The notes beneath the pieces were generated by a model, which worked only from the letters and a program-made list of their open reading frames with translations, was not told where the DNA came from and ran no database searches. Positions 48,467-57,529 of a DNA stretch of 64,000 nt are shown piece by piece. The translations under genes were made by a program, and so were the position numbers. Position 1 is the stretch's first letter. Each line of letters begins with the position of its first letter. Origin of the DNA: Anaerolineales bacterium UBA5797 (GTDB lineage Bacteria > Chloroflexota > Anaerolineae > Anaerolineales > Villigracilaceae); assembly GCA_002418205.1 (NCBI GenBank), contig DIDP01000038.1, positions 1-64,000 of the forward strand, written 5' to 3'.

Positions 48467-50269
48467 CTATAACTCGCAATAGCGGTCGATCTGACTGCCG
48501 ATGATGGCAAGGCTGTCGTCCCAGAACTTGCGTTTGGTGATGTCGATGCCGAAGCGTCTGGCAAGTTTTGCGGCGGTCTCTTCGCCGGTGGAGGCGAGCA
48601 GGTGCTTGTAATCCTCCACGAATGACTCGCCGCGCTGCTGGTAGATGGCATACAGACCGGTCGCGAACAACAGGCCGAACGCGTATGGGTAGTTATAGAA
48701 CGAAAGACCGGCTGAGTAATAATGCGGTTTCCAGGTCCACATGAACTTTTGCAGATAGCGTTCATCGAGCCCGTCGCCGTAGGTCTCCTTCTGGGCGCGT
48801 TCCATGATCTCGCAGAAATCGTCCGCGGAGAGTTCGGCTTTTTCGCGGCGCTCGAAGACTTCCTTCTCGAACAGGTAGCGGGAATAGATGTCGACCACCA
48901 CCTGACTCGCCCCCTGGATCTGCGCCTCGAGCACTGCCAGTTCCTCCTGCGGGTCCTTCGCCGTGGCGAGCACCGCCTGCGTGACGATGGTCTCGCACAT
49001 GGTGGAGGCGGTCTCTGCAAGGGTCATCGGTGTCAACTGTTGCAGGATGGTCTTGCCCGCCTGATAGGCGCATTCGTTGTGGAAGGCATGACCCAATTCG
49101 TGTGCCAGTGTGCTGACCTGATCGAACGAGCCATCGAAGTTTGCCAGGATGCGACTTTCCTTCACGCCCTGCACTTCCATACAGAAGGCGCCGCCGCGTT
49201 TGCCATCGCGTTGTTCGGCGTCGATCCAGTTGTTATCGAAGGCGCGTCTGGCGAACGCCGCTAGGTCTGGCGAGAATTTGCCAAAGTTCTCGAGGATGAA
49301 ATCGCGTGCCTCCTCGAACGAATACACCTTGTCCGTTTTGCCCATCGGGGCATAGATATCCCACCAGGCGAGTCTTTCCTTGCCCAGTTTCTTCGCCTTG
49401 TCTTTGAAATACCTGCGGAACATCGGGAACGAATCCTTCATGGCGGCAAGCATCGCCTCGAGGGTCTTGCGGTCCATGCGGGCTGCCTCCAATGAGGAAT
49501 GGATGGCATCCTTGCGTCCCCGTTTTTTATTCAGGGTAATCGCTTCGCCCTTGACCCCGTTCAGACATGCCGCCAGGGTTTCCTTCACATCATCCCAGGC
49601 TTTGTTCTCCGCCTCGTAACCGCGGCGGCGCGTGGCTTCGTCGGGATGCGAGCGCAGGTTGATCAGCGCGGGCATGGGCATCTTTTCCACTTTGCCGCCC
49701 AGTTCAAAGTCCACCGAAAGCTGCGAGGTGACCGTCCCCTGGAGCTTGCCGAAGGCATTGCCTCCGCTCAGGGACAATTCCGCTGCGAGCGCCTCCTCCG
49801 CCTCGCTCATCAAATATTTGCTTTGTTGGGCGGCTTCCTTCAACATGAAGGCATGTGTAGCGGCAGACTTGTTGCGGGCAATGACCTTGTCCAGTTTTGG
49901 CGCGACCCTTCCGAGCCAGGCTTTGAACTGGGTCATCAATTTGTCCATGGGCAGGCTGGCCTGCTCGAACTCGGAGAGGGTCTTCATCGCCAGTTTGTCG
50001 CGTGAATTGGTGGTGACGTAGGAATAGATGAACGGCACGATGGTGGCGGAGAGCGTCTGGATCGAATTGATCTGATCGATGGCTTTCCCGACCAGCGGAG
50101 CCAATTCGCCGGCTTTGGTCTTCGCATCAGTCTTGCTGAGTTTGTTCTTGAAGAATTTTTCCAGCGCGGCGACCTGCTTTTTATAGTCGGCGAGGGCGGC
50201 TTGGAATTCCTTCGATTCAAGGGATGGATACACGTTGGAAAGATCCCAATGTGGTGCAGAGATGGTCAT
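48467..50269 (-). CDS. pepF: Oligoendopeptidase F (M3 family)
   Basis: 600 residues. Zinc site LAHELGHAFHNE (HExxH variant HELGH, about 385) with the downstream Glu in MTLAETASTMCET; the M3 N-terminal helical part and WWDIYAPMG segment are also present. It cleaves short peptides in the cytoplasm. No signal peptide. Ribosome site AAGGAG. It begins upstream of the rhodanese gene with a 56-base gap after its stop, so both may share a transcript. Confidence 0.95.
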   Translation of the reverse strand: MTISAPHWDLSNVYPSLESKEFQAALADYKKQVAALEKFFKNKLSKTDAKTKAGELAPLVGKAIDQINSIQTLSATIVPFIYSYVTTNSRDKLAMKTLSEFEQASLPMDKLMTQFKAWLGRVAPKLDKVIARNKSAATHAFMLKEAAQQSKYLMSEAEEALAAELSLSGGNAFGKLQGTVTSQLSVDFELGGKVEKMPMPALINLRSHPDEATRRRGYEAENKAWDDVKETLAACLNGVKGEAITLNKKRGRKDAIHSSLEAARMDRKTLEAMLAAMKDSFPMFRRYFKDKAKKLGKERLAWWDIYAPMGKTDKVYSFEEARDFILENFGKFSPDLAAFARRAFDNNWIDAEQRDGKRGGAFCMEVQGVKESRILANFDGSFDQVSTLAHELGHAFHNECAYQAGKTILQQLTPMTLAETASTMCETIVTQAVLATAKDPQEELAVLEAQIQGASQVVVDIYSRYLFEKEVFERREKAELSADDFCEIMERAQKETYGDGLDERYLQKFMWTWKPHYYSAGLSFYNYPYAFGLLFATGLYAIYQQRGESFVEDYKHLLASTGEETAAKLARRFGIDITKRKFWDDSLAIIGSQIDRYCEL

Positions 50270-50348
50270 TTAGACTCCTTAAGGAAAATGAAGTACGGTA
50301 AGTATATCAAATTCAACATTTGGCGTCCCCCCACGCAAGAAGGGTCTC

Positions 50349-52013
50349 TCAGCGGCAGATGAACGTTGGGACCTTCGATTCCCTCAGCATGTAATCCAGC
50401 ATGCTGCCAACGAAAACCTGCTGTAATACCGAACCGCCGTGACTGCCCATCAGCACCAGGTCAACATCCCGTTCCTCAGCCGTATCCTTCAAGGAATCCA
50501 TTGCGCCGTGTTCGCTGACGATATATTCCGCCTCCACCTCGTGGATCTCGAGATAGCGGTGTACATACTCCTGCACGTCCGCCCGAAGTCTTGATCCATC
50601 GAGCGCAGTGAACACGATCAGTTCGGTCTTCCACATCTCCGCGAGATAGGTCGCAACGAACAACGCCTCCTTGGAACGGTCCGTGCCATCGTAAGCCAGC
50701 AGTGCGCGCTTGCACCGACTGGCGCGCTGCGGAACCGTCAGCAATGGGCGTGATGATCTTTCGATGATCGTGCGGAACGGAGACTGCAGGGCGGATATCC
50801 CCCTGCCCGGCGGATTCATGATCTTGACGACGACCAGATCGGTCAAGGACGCGCGCGTGCCGATCCTATCGGTCACATCGCCGATATCGATGACAAGGCT
50901 TCCCTCGACCCCCGCCTCTTTGCAGGTCATATCGAAGCGTTCCTTGATGCCTTTTGCATCTGCGCTCTCCGCATCGTATTTCGTATCCACGATATGCAAG
51001 CCATGTAATTTGGCATTTTCATGTTGTGCGATGATGATCGCCTGGTCGAGCGCGTCCCAGCTCTCGCTAAAGCCGCTCAACGGCACCAGGATATCCGCGA
51101 AGAGATGATCGGTGTAACGCGTGACGGTCCGGGCTCTGCGCCAGCTCCCCGGTTCGGACTTGACGCTTCTTTCGAGGATTAGGTCTGTTGCCGTTATGTC
51201 AGATTGGATCTCCCACCCAAGCTCCTGCTCCAGTTCGGCGCGGTTCTCCGAGATCCAAATGTATAGGTCTGTGATGGTGCGGTCCGGGAACCAGTGCAAT
51301 AAGCCGCGGTCACGGATGGTTTCAGCGAGGGGAATGTAAATGTTGTCGTACCAGGTTTCCACCGCGTCCTGAAATGAGCTGGCACCCTTCCGTTCCTTGT
51401 CCAGCAGACATTCCTGAGCACAAATCTGTTCCAGCATCTTTTCATATTGACCGGGGATCGTCACGGTCAGGTCAACGTTGGGGCGTAGATCCATGATGCC
51501 TGTTGTATTGAGAAACTCGGCATACTCCGCCTTGACGATCAGATCGTCGGGCCGAATATCCGGCGTAAGTTTTATACTGGTCCTCACTTCGATCACGCGT
51601 GCCTCGATGGCATTGTAGCCCTCCTGCCGTGCAATCGATACGCGATGGTTTCCGTCAATGACGAAATAGACTTCGCCCACTTTGTATACTTCGATCGGAG
51701 GCAGACCCGCCCCCTCCTGCATCGCAGCCTTGACGCGCGCCCAGCGTTCCTGGTCGCCAGCGCGGCGTGGCAGGAAGGTGCGCGTGAATTCCGTATAACG
51801 TCCCACACTGCCGACAATGGCATCGAGCGGAATTTGTTGCATGCCGCGTTCGGTTCTGATACGGAGCTTGAGCTTCTCTGCCACTTCATCGTAGGAAAGC
51901 AGTTTGGTCGATTTGCCGGTTATGCGCGCCAGGATTTCCTGCACCGCACCGCGTTGCAGCGCAGATTGGAAATCTTGGATTGCCATTTGAAGCCTATACT
52001 GGTCGGGGGACAT
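50349..52013 (-). CDS. ParB/sulfiredoxin-like domain fused to two universal stress domains
   Basis: 554 residues. An N-terminal part (about 50-190) with a ParB-like core: IPLDAIVGSVGRYTEFTRTF, then LPPIEVYKVGEVYFVIDGNH plus RVSIARQEG, where DGNHR fits the ParB/Srx nucleotide-binding box. A middle helical region (about 190-300). Usp domain 1 (about 305-435) and Usp domain 2 (about 440-554) with nucleotide-loop VDLVLMGSHGGS. The role is unknown; it may sense nucleotides or bind DNA. A clear ribosome site GGAGG is present. Confidence 0.85.
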   Translation of the reverse strand: MSPDQYRLQMAIQDFQSALQRGAVQEILARITGKSTKLLSYDEVAEKLKLRIRTERGMQQIPLDAIVGSVGRYTEFTRTFLPRRAGDQERWARVKAAMQEGAGLPPIEVYKVGEVYFVIDGNHRVSIARQEGYNAIEARVIEVRTSIKLTPDIRPDDLIVKAEYAEFLNTTGIMDLRPNVDLTVTIPGQYEKMLEQICAQECLLDKERKGASSFQDAVETWYDNIYIPLAETIRDRGLLHWFPDRTITDLYIWISENRAELEQELGWEIQSDITATDLILERSVKSEPGSWRRARTVTRYTDHLFADILVPLSGFSESWDALDQAIIIAQHENAKLHGLHIVDTKYDAESADAKGIKERFDMTCKEAGVEGSLVIDIGDVTDRIGTRASLTDLVVVKIMNPPGRGISALQSPFRTIIERSSRPLLTVPQRASRCKRALLAYDGTDRSKEALFVATYLAEMWKTELIVFTALDGSRLRADVQEYVHRYLEIHEVEAEYIVSEHGAMDSLKDTAEERDVDLVLMGSHGGSVLQQVFVGSMLDYMLRESKVPTFICR

Positions 52014-52061
52014 TTATTCCTCCAGCACGTGGGATAGTGTCTGTTCGAACATAACATAAAA

Positions 52062-52158
52062 TCTTGTGCTGTAGCACCAAATGAGCAGGCATTTTGTCAG
52101 GATTATCCTGCGCGAGTCTGGTTGAGCCTTCGATATAGGTAAAAAGGAAAATAATAAT
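52062..52158 (-). pseudogene. Remnant of a class III cyclase N-terminus
   Basis: The minus strand reads IFLFTYIEGSTRLAQDNPDK before losing similarity. It matches FLFTDIEGSTKLAQQHPDKW at the start of the intact cyclase 2.7 kb away, with D changed to Y at a metal-binding position. No start codon or rest of the domain follows. A decayed duplicate. Confidence 0.75.
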
Positions 52159-52173
52159 GCCGTAGAAAAAGAA

Positions 52174-54930
52174 TCATTTGAGTTCCTTCAACGCAAACTC
52201 AAGGGACTCGCTTAAAGTCATCTGTTTACCTATCTCATATTCTTTGTGGAATATGTCTTCGCCAAGTTGTTCCTTGACCTTTGCAACAATATGATCATAT
52301 ATCGTATGATCAAGTTCATCCATAAACCAATTAGGGAAATCATGATATGCAGAGTCTGTAGCCCCGAATAACTTTGCCGCAAGCTCATATTTTCCATCAA
52401 TGCCTGCGATAGAGGAGAATCCTGCCAAAATGTCCACGTTACCTTCAGCGCGATTTGATCTGTTCCATATTGCCAGGCCATCCTTGCACAATTGTCTGGC
52501 TTGATCAAGATTGTTTTCCTGCAGAGCGATCTGGGCTAACTTCACAATCATGGTTACTGTGTTGCCTTCCCAGCGCGCATCTTTACTTGCCTGGATACCC
52601 TTTTGATATAACTCTTTTGCTCGAAGATAATCGCCTTCCTTGTGCGCTATTAGTGCGAGTTCCCGCAAGGCAGAGGTAGATGAGAGCGGCGAGTTTTCTT
52701 TTTCCGCCAACTCTAGCGATCGTTCGTAGTATGATTTTCCGAGCTCAATATCCCCGTTGCCACAAGCTGCCGCGCCCAATTGCCATAAAGCGATATGTAT
52801 GTTGTTTTGATCGTTAAGTTCTTGAGCAATTTTCAAATATTCATCAGCATAAATACGCATTTTCTCAAAATTACCTGCGAACCAATTTATTGCGGACAGA
52901 CCTTGTAATATATAAATCAGATCATTCTTTTCGCCAAACCCTCTTGCCATAACGAGTCCGGCTTCTATGAAATCCAGTGCTTTAGGGTAATTCCCGGTGG
53001 CGATCGCTGTACGAGTGCCTGCCAAGCTCAATGCCAATGCACGCCACTTGCTGGGCTGCCAGGACTCTGTTAATTCTAGAATCTGCATCCCCCAAGCATA
53101 TGCTTCCTTTCCCCTGTGAGTTATATCCCAAAACATATCCAATGATATTCCCATTCGAATCGCTGACTCTGGGTTTGATGCGACTGCATGATCCATTGCA
53201 ACGCGAAAATTGTCGTACTCTGCCTCGAAACGGTCAACCCATTCCGTTCGACCAACCCATACATGCGGGAACCCTTCTTCTGCAAGATCAACGTAAAAAG
53301 CAAGGTGTCCATCCTGTGTGATTTTCAATTTGTCAGATGCAGATAATTTTTCCAGAGCAAATTGCCGCACAGTTTCCAACAATTCGTAACGTGACTCCTG
53401 ATTTTTCTCCACTACGTTGACGAGGGAATGGTCAACCAGTGCAGTAAGTAGATCAAGCGCATTTATCTTGCTTCCTTCCCTGGTGGTACAAACACTCTCC
53501 ACAGCCTCCAATGAAAAATCTCCCGTAAAAACCGACAATTGGGCCAGCAAGTCGCGTTCATCTTCGGATAATAGTTCGTAGCTCCAATCCATAGTGGCGC
53601 GCAAGGTTTGCTGACGCGGTAACGCGCTACGGCTGCCATCTGTCAGGAGATCGAAGCGATTTTCCAATCTTTTGGCAATTTGATCGGGTGATAATGCACG
53701 TACTCGTGCGGCAGCCAATTCGATGGCCAAAGGAATGCCATCCAAACGCTGACAAATTTGCGCAACCGCTGGGGCATTTTCGTTGTTCACAGCGAATATT
53801 GGGCGAACACTGATTGCACGTTCGATGAATAGACGCACTGCCTCGTACTGAGTAAGCGCCGACAGGCTGGCTGGCTTTTTAGAATCGGGGAGCGCGAGCG
53901 GATGAACCGGGTATGTCATTTCACCATCGACAGTCAGGCTCACGCGACTGGTCGTTAATATCTTGATCTTTGGCGCGGCATGGAGCAGACCGGTGACGAG
54001 GGTGGCGCACGCATCTAATACATGCTCGCAATTATCCAATATCAAAAGCAGTTGCCTGTTCCGTACAAAATTTGTCAATGCCTTTGATAATGATTGCCCG
54101 GTTTGACTTTGTACACCCCAGGCTGATGCTATTTCCTGAGGAACAAGACTCGCATCGGACAGAGGTGCAAGCTGCACGAACCATACACCATCAGAGAATT
54201 CGTCGATCAACTCAGCGGATACCTGAAGGGAAAGCCGCGTCTTGCCTGTTCCTCCGATTCCAGTCAATGTAACGAGGCGGTATTCATGGATTATTTTTGC
54301 GATGTCTGCCATCTCTTTTTCACGTCCGATAAAACTTGTCAATTGCACTGGCAGATTGTGGCGATAGGCATCCAGGGTTTTGAGAGGTGGAAATTCAATT
54401 GGCAGATTTGGAATAATCAATTGGTGAATATGCTCTGGGCGGATTAAGTCCTTGAGTCGTCGTTCTCCCAGATCGTGCAAAGATATATCTTCGGGCAAAT
54501 CCTCAAGTAACAACTCCTGTGTGGCAGACGAAATGAGTACCTGCCCGCCATGCCCGGCAGACATCAGGCGTTGGATGCGACTCATTGCCAGATAACCGTG
54601 ATATTGCCCATCCTCCTGGAGCTCTGCCTTGCCAGTATGGATCCCCATCCTCACCCTGATAGGCGCATCCGCCCAATCCCTTTGGTATAAGTCTGTTTGC
54701 CCCTTCGTTGCGGCGCGGACCGCATCACCTGCCGTATGGAAAGATGCACAAAATGCATCGCCGATGATTTGAAAAACATAACCATTGTTCGACTCAATGG
54801 CAGAATTCAAGATGGTATGATGGCGCGCGCGCAATGATTCCCATTTGTCAGGGTGTTGCTGAGCCAGCTTGGTTGAGCCTTCTATATCGGTGAAGAGGAA
54901 GGTGACCGTACCGGTTGGAAGGTTTTCCAT
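52174..54930 (-). CDS. Class III adenylate/guanylate cyclase with NB-ARC-type ATPase and TPR region
   Basis: 918 residues. Cyclase domain (about 1-170): GTVTFLFTDIEGSTKLAQ with metal Asp, GYVFQIIGDAFCASF with second Asp, VRVRMGIHTGKAE. NB-ARC/AAA part (about 195-480): P-loop TGIGGTGKTRLSLQV, LLLILDNCEHV (Walker B), and GIPLAIELAAARV. Winged helix and TPR-like helices to the end (about 480-918). Such regulators couple signal-dependent oligomerisation to cyclase or DNA control. Base composition is AT-richer than neighbours. Promoter TTGTAT-17-TATACT ends 6 bases before the ATG. Confidence 0.92.
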   Translation of the reverse strand: MENLPTGTVTFLFTDIEGSTKLAQQHPDKWESLRARHHTILNSAIESNNGYVFQIIGDAFCASFHTAGDAVRAATKGQTDLYQRDWADAPIRVRMGIHTGKAELQEDGQYHGYLAMSRIQRLMSAGHGGQVLISSATQELLLEDLPEDISLHDLGERRLKDLIRPEHIHQLIIPNLPIEFPPLKTLDAYRHNLPVQLTSFIGREKEMADIAKIIHEYRLVTLTGIGGTGKTRLSLQVSAELIDEFSDGVWFVQLAPLSDASLVPQEIASAWGVQSQTGQSLSKALTNFVRNRQLLLILDNCEHVLDACATLVTGLLHAAPKIKILTTSRVSLTVDGEMTYPVHPLALPDSKKPASLSALTQYEAVRLFIERAISVRPIFAVNNENAPAVAQICQRLDGIPLAIELAAARVRALSPDQIAKRLENRFDLLTDGSRSALPRQQTLRATMDWSYELLSEDERDLLAQLSVFTGDFSLEAVESVCTTREGSKINALDLLTALVDHSLVNVVEKNQESRYELLETVRQFALEKLSASDKLKITQDGHLAFYVDLAEEGFPHVWVGRTEWVDRFEAEYDNFRVAMDHAVASNPESAIRMGISLDMFWDITHRGKEAYAWGMQILELTESWQPSKWRALALSLAGTRTAIATGNYPKALDFIEAGLVMARGFGEKNDLIYILQGLSAINWFAGNFEKMRIYADEYLKIAQELNDQNNIHIALWQLGAAACGNGDIELGKSYYERSLELAEKENSPLSSTSALRELALIAHKEGDYLRAKELYQKGIQASKDARWEGNTVTMIVKLAQIALQENNLDQARQLCKDGLAIWNRSNRAEGNVDILAGFSSIAGIDGKYELAAKLFGATDSAYHDFPNWFMDELDHTIYDHIVAKVKEQLGEDIFHKEYEIGKQMTLSESLEFALKELK

Positions 54931-54936
54931 AGGGGT

Positions 54937-54965
54937 AGTATACAGATATTAATGGTCAGATACAA
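54937..54965 (-). promoter_or_regulatory. Promoter of the cyclase/NB-ARC gene
   Basis: TTGTAT (54960-54965), 17 bases, TATACT (54937-54942) on the minus strand, 6 bases from the ATG at 54930. Confidence 0.75.
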
Positions 54966-55034
54966 GCGTGAAACCATTCCGCTTGTGTTTTCGTTCATAA
55001 ACCTATACAATGAACTCGTATATCGGAGGAGCCC

Positions 55035-55508
55035 ATGAAACAGGATCGGTTTTTAACTGGTATTTTGATCGGCATCGGGGTGTTGATTGTCCTTGCCCTG
55101 ACTGTCTTCTTCACCCGCAAGGACAACCAGACCTATGTTGCGGAGGATACGCCTGAAGGAGTGGTACACAACTATGTGCTGGCTGCCTTGAACAGGGATT
55201 ACGAAAAGGCATATGGGTATCTGGCTGACCTCGAGCACAAGCCCACTTACGAGGAGTTCCGCCGCTCGTTCCTCAACCGCGAAGTGAACCCGGACAATAC
55301 CGGCGTCGATGTCGGGAAGAGCGAGATCGTCGGTGATGTGGCGACGGTGGAGATCGGGTTGATATTCAACTCCAGCGATCCGTTTTCAGGCGGATACCGG
55401 AATTACGAGAGCGCCGAATTGCTCAAACAGCATGGCGCGTGGAAGCTGACGTCCATGCCCCGCTACAACTTCTGGGGATACAACTGGTATCAGGAAACGC
55501 CGAAATGA
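55035..55508 (+). CDS. Membrane-anchored NTF2-like protein
   Basis: 157 residues. One N-terminal membrane helix (about 8-27), then a soluble domain: DTPEGVVHNYVLAALNRDYE, KAYGYLADLEHKPTYEEFRR, and LLKQHGAWKLTSMPRYN. The order helix-helix-strands and the final W-K-L pattern fit NTF2-like/DUF4878 domains. No known enzyme site. GGAGGAG sets the start. It is followed by a polytopic membrane gene after 16 bases and the two are probably one unit. Confidence 0.75.
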   Translation: MKQDRFLTGILIGIGVLIVLALTVFFTRKDNQTYVAEDTPEGVVHNYVLAALNRDYEKAYGYLADLEHKPTYEEFRRSFLNREVNPDNTGVDVGKSEIVGDVATVEIGLIFNSSDPFSGGYRNYESAELLKQHGAWKLTSMPRYNFWGYNWYQETPK

Positions 55509-55524
55509 CGGGAGGAAAACTCAC

Positions 55525-57417
55525 ATGAAATCCATCCGCCGTCTTTACTTTTATCTTGTCGCCTTCATCAGCATCGAGGTCGTATTGTGGGGGCTGATCC
55601 TGCTGATCCGTTCGATGCTCGATAACATCGTCTCAGGCACCGTGGATGACCTCGCCCAGGCATTGGCGCTGATCCTTGTGGGTGTGCCGATCTTCCTCGT
55701 CCATTGGCTGTGGGCGCAAAGAGCCTCGGCGCGCGAAGAAGAGGAGAAGGAAGCCACGCTGCGCGCGGTGTTCCTGTACGCGATTTTGATCGGCACGCTC
55801 GTCCCTGTGGTGCAAAACCTGCTGGCGTTCATCAACCGGTCCTTCCTCGGCGCGGCGCGGCTCAGCACGGTGCGCGCGTTTATCGGCGGCTCGCAAACGC
55901 TGACGGACAACATCGTAGCCATCATCATGAACCTGATCGTCGCGGCATATTTCTGGAGCGTCCTGCGCGCCGAATGGACAACGCTCAAAGACAGGGAAAA
56001 CTTCTCCGAAGTGCGCCGCCTGTATCGCTATATCTGGATGCTGTACGGGTTGTTGATGATGGTCATTGGCGCCCAGCAGGTCTTGCGGTTCCTGCTGTAC
56101 ATTCCCGGCAATGTTCTGGGGGAACTGGGACGCGAAGTCATGGTCAACGGGATCGCCCTGCTTGCCATCGGGACTCCCGTGTGGATCTACTCATGGCGCG
56201 TCATCCAGGACTCCCTATCTGATCCCGCTGAAATGGGCTCGAACCTACGCCTCGGCATTCTCTACATCCTTGCCCTGGGCGGGGTGATCACCGTCGTCAC
56301 GGTCACATTCACCATTGTGAACGAACTCCTGCTGATCCTGTTCGGACAGGCTTCAACCCTCAATGAATTTCTGAGCGAAATTCGGGGACCTCTTTCCGTG
56401 GGTATTCCGCTTGGCGTGCTGTGGGCGTATTACGGATATTGGCTGGGACGTCATATCGAATCCACCGGCGACCGGATCCGCGAAGCAGGCATGAAGCGGC
56501 TGTATTACTACATTCTCTCGTTCATCGGCTTGACGGTCGCCTTCGTCGGCGTTGGGACCCTGTTCGCATTCATCATCAACCTGACAACCAGCAGAGGCTT
56601 GTTCGTGCTCGGCAGTTCAGACCGTTCCATGCTGGCATCCTCCATATCATCGCTTCTTATCGGTTTGCCTCTCTGGCTGGTGAATTGGCGGCCCATGCAG
56701 GCGGGTGCCCTTGCCCAAGGAGAGATGGGTGACCACGCGCGCAGGTCGGTGATCCGCAAGTTCTATCTCTATCTGGCGTTGTTTGGTTCGGTCATCGGCG
56801 GCATGGTAACAGCAGTGGGATTGGTCTATCTGCTTTTGAGCACCGCCCTTTCCGGCGATGTGGGAAGCAATTTCGTAAAGGAACTGCTTAATCTCGTTCA
56901 ATTGCTGTTCCTGTTCGTTGTGGTGCTTCTCTATCACTCGAATGTTTTACGCCGCGATGGGACTTCCATCTCTGACGCGTTGGCTGAAAAGCAAAGCACA
57001 TTCTCTGTCTTAATCGTCGATTCGGGCGATGGGTTTGTGGATACGGTCAAAGCTGCGTTGGCGAAGTCTGGCGCGAAGGTACAGGCGACGGTGACAACGC
57101 TCGATAAAAAGCCGGAAGGCGATTTTGGCGCGGTCATCCTGGGTGGAAGTTTGGCGGTCGATGCCCCGGCGTGGATCAAGTCGTTTGGCGGGAGCAGGAT
57201 CATCGTCCAGAATGACGCGAATGATCTCGTGTGGGCAGATGACGCGGCGCAGGCGGCGGAGTCTGTGCAGAGGCTGGCGGAGGGTCAGCAAATCCAAAAG
57301 AAGAAACCAACGCGTTCGGCGTGGACTTATGTGGTGTATGTCTTCGCGGCGTTGTTTGCGTTGCAGTTGTTGTTCATGCTGCTGGCGCTTGCCATATCGT
57401 TGATTGCCGGGTTCTAA
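55525..57417 (+). CDS. DUF5671-repeat membrane protein
   Basis: 630 residues with about fourteen helices. Three to four copies of a four-helix unit begin RRLYFYLVAFISIEVVLWGL, VRRLYRYIWMLYGLLMMVIG, KRLYYYILSFIGLTVAFVG and IRKFYLYLALFGSVIGGMVT, each with later A-LP-W motifs; these match DUF5671. A soluble domain (about 490-590, FSVLIVDSGDGFVDTVKAAL) precedes a final helix. Function unknown. Multi-unit versions are common in Chloroflexi. GGGAGGAAAAC precedes the ATG. Confidence 0.8.
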   Translation: MKSIRRLYFYLVAFISIEVVLWGLILLIRSMLDNIVSGTVDDLAQALALILVGVPIFLVHWLWAQRASAREEEEKEATLRAVFLYAILIGTLVPVVQNLLAFINRSFLGAARLSTVRAFIGGSQTLTDNIVAIIMNLIVAAYFWSVLRAEWTTLKDRENFSEVRRLYRYIWMLYGLLMMVIGAQQVLRFLLYIPGNVLGELGREVMVNGIALLAIGTPVWIYSWRVIQDSLSDPAEMGSNLRLGILYILALGGVITVVTVTFTIVNELLLILFGQASTLNEFLSEIRGPLSVGIPLGVLWAYYGYWLGRHIESTGDRIREAGMKRLYYYILSFIGLTVAFVGVGTLFAFIINLTTSRGLFVLGSSDRSMLASSISSLLIGLPLWLVNWRPMQAGALAQGEMGDHARRSVIRKFYLYLALFGSVIGGMVTAVGLVYLLLSTALSGDVGSNFVKELLNLVQLLFLFVVVLLYHSNVLRRDGTSISDALAEKQSTFSVLIVDSGDGFVDTVKAALAKSGAKVQATVTTLDKKPEGDFGAVILGGSLAVDAPAWIKSFGGSRIIVQNDANDLVWADDAAQAAESVQRLAEGQQIQKKKPTRSAWTYVVYVFAALFALQLLFMLLALAISLIAGF

Positions 57418-57419
57418 AT

Positions 57420-57482
57420 TTTACAGGTCACGCCTGGTTTTGATATCTTCGCACTCAACCACCGAAGCGTGACCTGTTTGTT
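57420..57482 (+). terminator. Terminator before dnaN
   Basis: ACAGGTCACGC and GCGTGACCTGT pair perfectly across a 37-base loop, followed by TTGTTTT. Confidence 0.7.
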
Positions 57483-57529
57483 TTAATGATGTAAAATATG
57501 AGGGTTATCATCAATCGAGGAGACGCACC

